Shown here: piece after piece, positions 58,394 through 64,000 of the stretch
How the letters are laid out: the number at the start of each line of letters is the position of its first letter
How positions within the stretch are numbered: position 1 is the first letter of the stretch
Assembly (NCBI GenBank): GCA_036435485.1
Contig: CM071601.1
Location: forward strand, 186,408,939 to 186,472,938
Length of the DNA: 64,000 nucleotides
Source: Saposhnikovia divaricata
Lineage: Eukaryota; Streptophyta; Magnoliopsida; Apiales; Apiaceae
Reading direction: 5' to 3'
Notes under the pieces: generated by a model
What the model saw: the letters and a program-made list of their open reading frames with translations, nothing else
What the model was told of the DNA's origin: nothing
The model's database searches: none
Translations under genes and position numbers: made by a program

Positions 58394-58612
58394 CTAAGCC
58401 TTGCAGCTTCCACCTTCTCCACCACCGTCGTCTTTCTTTGGTGGGGGCGGGTTCTTGGCAGCTTCGCTCTTCTCCCGGCGCTTCGCCAGAGCTTCCTCAA
58501 TCTTCCGAAAAACTTCCGGAAAATCGGCCTCTGACTCCGGCCCGTCGAAAACCATCCCATCAACTATGACTTTGTTGTTATCATAATCATACATCATTAT
58601 GCGGGGATCCAT
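58394..58612 (-). CDS. Small antisense ORF of the Tat-type element
   Basis: 72 residues, MDPRIMMYDYDNNKVIVDG to GGEGGSCKA, highly charged, with an EEALAKRREKSEAAKN helix and a Pro/Lys/Gly tail. On the same strand a TATA box, TATAAAAGG (58695-58687), stands about 75 bp upstream of the ATG, so it may have its own transcript. No family recognised. It lies downstream of, and in the same direction as, the larger antisense gene. It could instead be a remnant of that gene's end. Confidence 0.5.
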   Translation of the reverse strand: MDPRIMMYDYDNNKVIVDGMVFDGPESEADFPEVFRKIEEALAKRREKSEAAKNPPPPKKDDGGGEGGSCKA

Positions 58613-58686
58613 GAAGAGACAGCAGTGACAGGAACGAAGAAAGCTAGGAAATGAGAAAGATGCTCAGGATCAAGCACGTTAACCCC

Positions 58687-58695
58687 CCTTTTATA
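58687..58695 (-). promoter_or_regulatory. Antisense TATA box
   Basis: TATAAAAGG on the minus strand within a C-rich/G-rich palindromic context, about 75 bp upstream of the 72-residue antisense ORF. Confidence 0.5.
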
Positions 58696-59058
58696 GGGGG
58701 TAAAAACAAGTTAAAAGGCGCACAGTTAATACTGCCATTTCCAAGGCATGGAATAGCGCACACACAGTCAAAAATGCCTTTCCCCACGCGAGCAACAGTA
58801 AATATTGAGTCAAAGGTACACTGACGTCAACGCAGAATTAAATGCTATACAGTCAAATGCATAAATCTCAGACGACATCTATTATACAGAATATCGAGAT
58901 AAAAAACGACAGGTGCAAAAGGAATTTCAGTTCAATCTCTCGAAACAAATTACATTAAAATATTTCAAAGTCACACAGCGGACAGACCCGCGGAGTAACT
59001 TCAAAACAAGTCAAAAAGAGGGGCCAACTACACATAACTACTTCCGACAAAAAGTACC

Positions 59059-62032
59059 CTACGGATCCATGTCCCTCGGCGGGTCCTCATGCTCATCCTC
59101 ACTTGCATAACCCGCAACAATGGCGCCAAGGGATGGATTGGCTACAACGCACGTTGACCAAAGAGAGTCATCTTCATCGTCGCTTTCCCCGTAAATGTCA
59201 GCTATCACCGACAGCGGTGTAGAATTTCCTCTCAGTGGCCTCTCCTCGGCGGAAGGCATGTCGTTTTCACAAACTTGCACCCCGGCATCACATACAGCGG
59301 GTTCAACCTGGAAGCCAACACTTGTATTTTCGGTAGCACCAAGCCGGGCCTTCAAAGATTTGACTTTACGCTTGGCCCTTTTCGCCTTCGACTTAAGTTT
59401 TGAAACTTTATCCTTTAGGCGGTCAATTTCTGAAATGGGACCTACGGGCACTTCCTTGGCCTCAACGGCGGGCAAACCTTGAGCGGAAACAGAAGCAACT
59501 GCTTTAGAGACTTCAGCCTTCACAAGCTCAGTGAATTCAGAACTGCCACGAAACTTCCTGATGGCGTCCTCTTCAGTAGGACGAGAATCAAGATGGGCTT
59601 CAGCCTCATCGGCACGTTCCTTTTCAAACCGCAGAGAAACTTTCAGGTGGTTTACCTCATCGGACAAGGAATCTTTCTCCGCCAACATTGCAACGTTTTC
59701 TTCCTCCAGTAACCGGCAAAGAGATACATTGTACTTAACACTGGCTTTGGCATCGGATTTCTCTGTCTCAATTTGAAGCAACGCCTTAGCAGCATTATCC
59801 TTCATATTTCGCTCTGCGGTCAGCTCCGCTTCAAGTTGCCCCACTTTCTCTTTCAAGGGAACATTACCATTACGGTAAAGATTGCCCCGGGCCATCAAAC
59901 CCGTATACATGCACTGATTCTGCAGAACATACAAACAAGTTATTAGCGGTCAAAGCAGGAATATGGCATTTAAACATAACTGTTACAAGCATACATACCC
60001 GCGCAGCATATTTTTGAGACAAGCAGCACATCCGCTCCCAACTCGAGCTATTCATCCTGATCAGATCATCATCGGTCATTGAGTCAACAGTGAAGGTATT
60101 GGGTCCGGATTTAAACAAGAAACCGTATCCAGGCCTCGAGCCAACCACCGCATCGTCCACCTCGTCGTCACTACTTGTGTAATACACGACCTCATCAAAA
60201 GTATCCCCACCCTCCTCCTCACCCGCAGCAACACCCTCACTTTCGGTGTCAAAATCAAAATCAACACTGGGGGGCTTTTCTTCAAAACGGTCACCAGGGA
60301 GCCGATCCCCCAGCTTCAAAACCCGCCTCCGCTTCGAAGGACCAACATCATCAATAGCTTTACGTTTCAACCCTTCGATCGGGACATCACCTACAACCCC
60401 TTCCACAACCGGCTCCATTACCGCCTCCGCCACTCTCTCAGGCGAGCACGGTACTTCAGTAGCATCCTCCCGTGACTTCCCACCGACAGTACCCGTTTCA
60501 GAAACGGGTGCGGCGCCCCTTTCAACTCTGCGAATGGACGCTCTAAAATCGCTTGAAAGGATGTCGGGCTCATCTGCGTCTACAGCCAAGCTGGCGGCAT
60601 AACGCCTCGCCACATCACCAGAAATAGTGTCAACAGGCTCAGCAGTAGCTTCCCCTTCGGGCGGAACTCCCATCTCAGCAGGGACATTCCCTCCAGCGAC
60701 AAGCTCCTCTGAGACGCTGTCCTCAGCAAAATCATCAAGTGGCTGGCTTTCCCCACCCAGGAACTCACCACCAGCACCACCTATTTCCTCAGACAAAGAC
60801 TCTGCTTCGGAATCTATGCCATCATCAGAAGTTCCCTCACCAGTAACAGGCACCTCAACAGCGACCTCAGGAATATTACCCGCCTCAGAATTCTCGACAC
60901 CACCTCCGGTTCCGGAAAGATCAAAGGCATCAAGAATATTTTCCTTAGCAAACGGCGACCGCGGGTCCGCCCAGGCCTAGGAGGGAGACTGAGAATAAAA
61001 TCAGCATGCATCTTCGCCTCCTCTAGGCCCAAAACCGGATGATCCAACTCCGGCTTACGCGGGTCCAACACTACAAAAAAAAAACCAGCAAAACAATTAG
61101 CAAGAGTAAACAAACAAAAGAAACAGCCTACACAAACAATACAAATACTTACAACAATGTCTCCGCAGGTCGGCAGGATCGACCAAGTTCCTCTCTGTCC
61201 ACACCTCCCCCAGACTCTTAACATGTTGGACAAGAACATCGATCTCATTTTGACTAAGGCGGTTGCGGTCCACTTTGTAATCGCACTCAACCTTCTTCAC
61301 AAAACTCTTGTGCCAAGGGAACTCGCCACCGCCAAGAACTATAAATTCCTCCTGCCAGCAGGCCATTCCTTTCGGAAACAAAAATGGCTTAAACCCTTCC
61401 AACGCCTTCCCAAGCCGACTCTGAGGCTTCACAAACTGAAGCTCGTAGAAAGGCTTGCACCGTCCAGCTTTAATATCAAATAAACAGAAAAAAGCCTTGA
61501 AGGTAGGCTGTTTACCCCTACTCTCACAGGCGGCAATAAACCAGTTGATTGCCCTAATTGAGTTGGGGGAAAACTGTGCTATTGGGCAACGAAAATACAG
61601 ACGAAACAGATCCATCAAAAACTTGTAAGGAGGAACGTGGAAACCCGCCTTCAGATGACTTACGGGTATGCAGGCAGAACCATCGTCAAAACGATGATAT
61701 AGTCTTTCACCGGGCTTTGCAACCCGCCAAAAATACCCATCGTCAATACGGAACATCCGGTCAACATGCGAACCCCAGACATCATCTCTGAAGGTACTAT
61801 CATGCTGAAGGTGTGGAAAACCCGCGAACTCGGCGTCCATTTTAGCATTGGAATAAGGGCTCGGAGCGACATTGGTTGCCCGAAACAAACTCTCGCTACT
61901 CTCAAAGTACTTATAACGGTTGCGCTCCAGAACAGCGGGATGGGTCAACTGATTAGGATCAGCCCAGCGACCATAACCACTTATCAGCGATCTTTTCTCA
62001 CCCGTAGATGCATCAACAAACTCATCTCCCAT
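59059..62032 (-). CDS. Spliced antisense gene of the Tat-type element (gypsy-type transposon domain plus coiled coil)
   Basis: Exon 1, 62032-61153, starts MGDEFVDASTGEKRSL and includes HLKAGFHVPPYKFLMDLFRL, IRAINWFIAACESRGKQPT and a FPWHKSFVKKVECDYKVD segment. This resembles the plant 'putative gypsy-type transposon' domain (Transposase_28 type) encoded antisense in Grande- and RIRE2-like Tat elements. Donor GTAAGT at 61152; acceptor TTTTGTAG before 61070. Exon 2, 61070-59999, is acidic (VLDPRKPELDHPVLGLEEAK; SDDGIDSEAESLSEEIG) with KRKAIDDVGPSKRRRV, a nuclear-signal-like stretch; the frame breaks near 60980. Donor GTATGT at 59998; acceptor TTCTGCAG. Exon 3, 59919-59059, is coiled coil (EKVGQLEAELTAERNMKD; KLKSKAKRAKRKVKSLKARL) ending DPPRDMDP. 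AATAAAAAGGG at 62634-62624 may be its TATA. Function unknown. Confidence 0.75.
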
Positions 62033-62992
62033 CTACACACACCAAGTCAAACATAACCGCTATCAGCAAAAATCCTAATTACCACAAACAAAAGGTACAC
62101 ACATAAATACAAATCAATTTTCCTTTTTTCTTCTCCGCTTAAAATATCAAAAAACGATTCATATTCCACTTCCCCCCACAAACAACAAAACCCTAGAATC
62201 ATAAAACCCCTTTCACAGATACTTTTCAATACATACACACATATACATACACCGTTCGATATTCATATTTACACCAAAAAACCCACTTTTCACAGAATCT
62301 GGGCAATACTACCGATACACAAAGCAGATACAACAACCACAAACAAAATCAAAATCGCCGTACAGATCACAAAACAAACATCCTACCTTACACCCATAAA
62401 AAATTTTAGCACAAAACCCTCTCGGAAGCGCTCATCCAAACACAAAGATTACAACACAATGAAAAGCAAAGCCATACATTGGTTACAAAAGAAATAAGGG
62501 CTTCAATGGCAGCACCACGCGAGAATCAGCAAGCTCTCAGTAAAAATGCGGAAAGAAGGCAAAAGAAAGCTAAGAATAGTGGTATGAAAGCAGTAAAACA
62601 AAAAAGGAAACAAGAAACAACTGCCCTTTTTATTGCGTGAGGCGCGTACACGAAAGATTGCCAACCTACAGCACTAACGTGTCAACCTCCAATAGGCCCA
62701 CGTACACCTTGGTAAGAACAGCAACTACCCACTTGGTATTAACTTCCCACTACTTCCCTTACATACGTCGTCACAAAAGTACGTGCATTTTTCAACCCAA
62801 AGGTCATTTCTCATAAATACGAACAACCCCTTATCATTTTTGAATTATTGGCATTTAATATTATTCTTTCATTTATTACACATCTCATTTATTCCCATTA
62901 ATAAGCATTTATTCGCATAAGCAGTTACGCATATCAAACAAAAACGTTTCAACTTCGCACATGTCAAACACCGCAAACCGCACAAGCTTGAA
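62033..62992. other. Tat-type element, upstream region of the antisense gene
   Basis: About 960 bp without a supported coding region. It would contain the promoter and 5' leader of the antisense gene (minus strand). Confidence 0.45.
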
Positions 62993-63220
62993 CATTTTTA
63001 CAAAAATTTTCTAACTCCTAAGTGTTGTCCGCCAACACTTGGGGGGCACATTTTTACAAAAGATTTTCTAACTCCTAAGTGTTGTCCGCCAACACTTGGG
63101 GGGCACATTTTTACAAAAGATTTTCTAACTCCTAAGTGTTGTCCGCCAACACTTGGGGGGCACATTTTTACAAAAGATTTTCTAACTCCTAAGTGTTGTC
63201 CGCCAACACTTGGGGGGCAC
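62993..63220 (+). repeat. 57-bp tandem repeat with a hairpin in each unit
   Basis: Four nearly identical units; CTAACTCCTAAGTG recurs at 63011, 63068, 63125 and 63182. Each unit has perfect 8-bp arms AAGTGTTG and CAACACTT around a five-base loop, followed by GGGGGG. It lies about 70 bp upstream of the polypurine tract. Confidence 0.93.
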
Positions 63221-63291
63221 AGGCATTACGTAGTTTTGCATTTCTTCCGCTTACCGTTTCCTTTTACTCCCCCTACCCGCTAAAGCGCCTA

Positions 63292-63308
63292 GAGGGAGTG
63301 GGGGGCAA
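63292..63308 (+). promoter_or_regulatory. Polypurine tract of the Tat-type element
   Basis: AGAGGGAGTGGGGGGCA directly before the 3' LTR start TGATAAG, the expected primer for plus-strand DNA synthesis. Confidence 0.8.
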
Positions 63309-64000
63309 TGATAAGTACCCGCTGATAGCTATCAGCGGGCACCCGCTAATAGCAAAATACTAATTCCCTAAAAACACAATTCTGGAATACTTGACAAAGT
63401 ATATCTAATTTCAAAAGTATTATTTCAAATACAAAAGAATATCCACAAAAAAGTATTTCAAATCATCATACTAATCCACTTGCACAAAAATATCTTGCTT
63501 TATCCATTTGCACACCCACTTGCCCACTTGCATAAAGGTACACCCACTTGCCCACTTGCATAGAGATATCTTACTCCATAAGACAAAGAGGCAATATAAT
63601 ATTCAGAGACACCCAGTTGCAACAGACAAAATCTGACTGAAGTAGCTCAAGTGGCAGAATCAAGGTATGTTTGAGGGGACATCAATCACTGTTCCAATAG
63701 TGGCTCACTGTAGCTTTAACGGCACAACTAGTGGGCAACAGTGATTGGGCAACCCAACCTATAAATACCCCCATTCTACACACAAACAAGGAGACACGAT
63801 CCTTCATACACAAAAAAGCTCCCACAAAATAAAGCTCTCCACATTATTCTTCACATACGATATATTTTCACCAGCTCGGTTATTATTATTTCCGATTACT
63901 AATTCTCACGCCGGAGGTGCTTGACGGCCACCACCCCCGGGCAAGCATTGTTTTACAGGTACCCCAAACTCAGGTGAAGCGCTTCCGGTAAAGTGCCCAG
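63309..64000 (+). repeat. 3' LTR of the Tat-type element (cut by window end)
   Basis: The first 692 bp of an LTR matching 50757 onward, with TATAAATA at 63760-63767. By comparison with the 5' LTR about 40 more bases lie outside the window, followed by the target duplication AGTAC. Confidence 0.94.

Larger units (their letters stand above)
50757..64000 (+). mobile_element. Tat-type Ty3/gypsy retrotransposon with antisense genes (continues past window)
   Basis: 5' LTR 50757-51487; 3' LTR from 63309, unfinished at the window end. Primer site TGGCGCTAGAAGGAGGGG (51490-51507); purine tract AGAGGGAGTGGGGGG (63292-63306). The sense strand carries gag-protease-RT-RNase H-second RNase H-integrase. 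The second, archaeal-type RNase H before integrase is diagnostic of the Tat lineage. The 6-kb stretch after pol holds a 32-bp array, antisense ORFs and a 57-bp array. The LTRs differ at about 15 of 690 aligned positions, roughly 2 percent. Inserted in the GH17-thaumatin intergenic region of copy B; left target sequence AGTAC. Confidence 0.95.

Noticed and set aside
1..64000. tRNA, rRNA or other structured RNA genes
   Set aside because: I looked for cloverleaf-like and rRNA-like sequence and saw none. The tRNA-complementary stretches at 3145, 28066, 36581 and 51490 are retrotransposon primer sites.

Overview
This is nuclear DNA from a flowering plant. The evidence is spliced genes with GT-AG introns, pathogenesis-related gene families, plant retrotransposon lineages (Copia, Athila-like and Tat-like Ty3/gypsy, L1-type LINE) and plant hAT and CACTA transposons. 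It looks like a eudicot; I cannot fix the family. Almost every base lies in a transposable element or a repeat. Only two kinds of host gene look intact: a GH17 beta-1,3-glucanase (PR-2 type, two copies) and a thaumatin-like protein (PR-5 type, one copy in view).

The backbone is a direct tandem duplication. Copy A is 6219-42250. Copy B is 42251 to at least 50756. Without later insertions the unit is about 10.1 kb and holds a dead LINE, a minus-strand GH17 gene and a divergently transcribed thaumatin-like gene. Copy B supplies an empty site for each insertion in copy A. Copy A has taken a 2.3 kb hAT deletion derivative (8338-10674, in the LINE), a 1.6 kb hAT element filled with 176-bp tandem repeats (14779-16387, exactly at the GH17 stop codon), a 16.25 kb CACTA element (17575-33827, in the GH17 intron) and a Copia element (36144-41809, six bases after the thaumatin stop codon). 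Copy B has taken a Tat-type gypsy element of more than 13 kb (50757 to beyond the window end) between GH17 and the place where a second thaumatin-like gene should be.

The 16.25 kb CACTA element shows no transposase but carries spliced fragments of host genes: a phytocyanin, a GDSL esterase/lipase, one exon of an FKBP-type prolyl isomerase and one unidentified exon. A very young, defective Athila-like retrotransposon (21439-29577) sits inside a 174-bp tandem array within it. The left edge of the window (1-6218) appears to be the right part of a second CACTA element with the same plan: phytanoyl-CoA dioxygenase exon fragments, a 176-bp array and a terminus ending in TTGTAGTG. A gag-only Copia element lies inside it.

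The right third (50757-64000) is the Tat-type gypsy element: LTR, gag-protease-RT-RNaseH-second RNaseH-integrase with one frameshift, a 32-bp tandem array, a small antisense ORF with its own TATA box, a spliced antisense gene, a 57-bp hairpin-bearing tandem array, a polypurine tract and most of the 3' LTR. The most unusual signals are the transposon-supplied stop codon, the large transposon inside a defence-gene intron, and a 174-177 bp repeat family with a shared conserved box inside three unrelated transposons.
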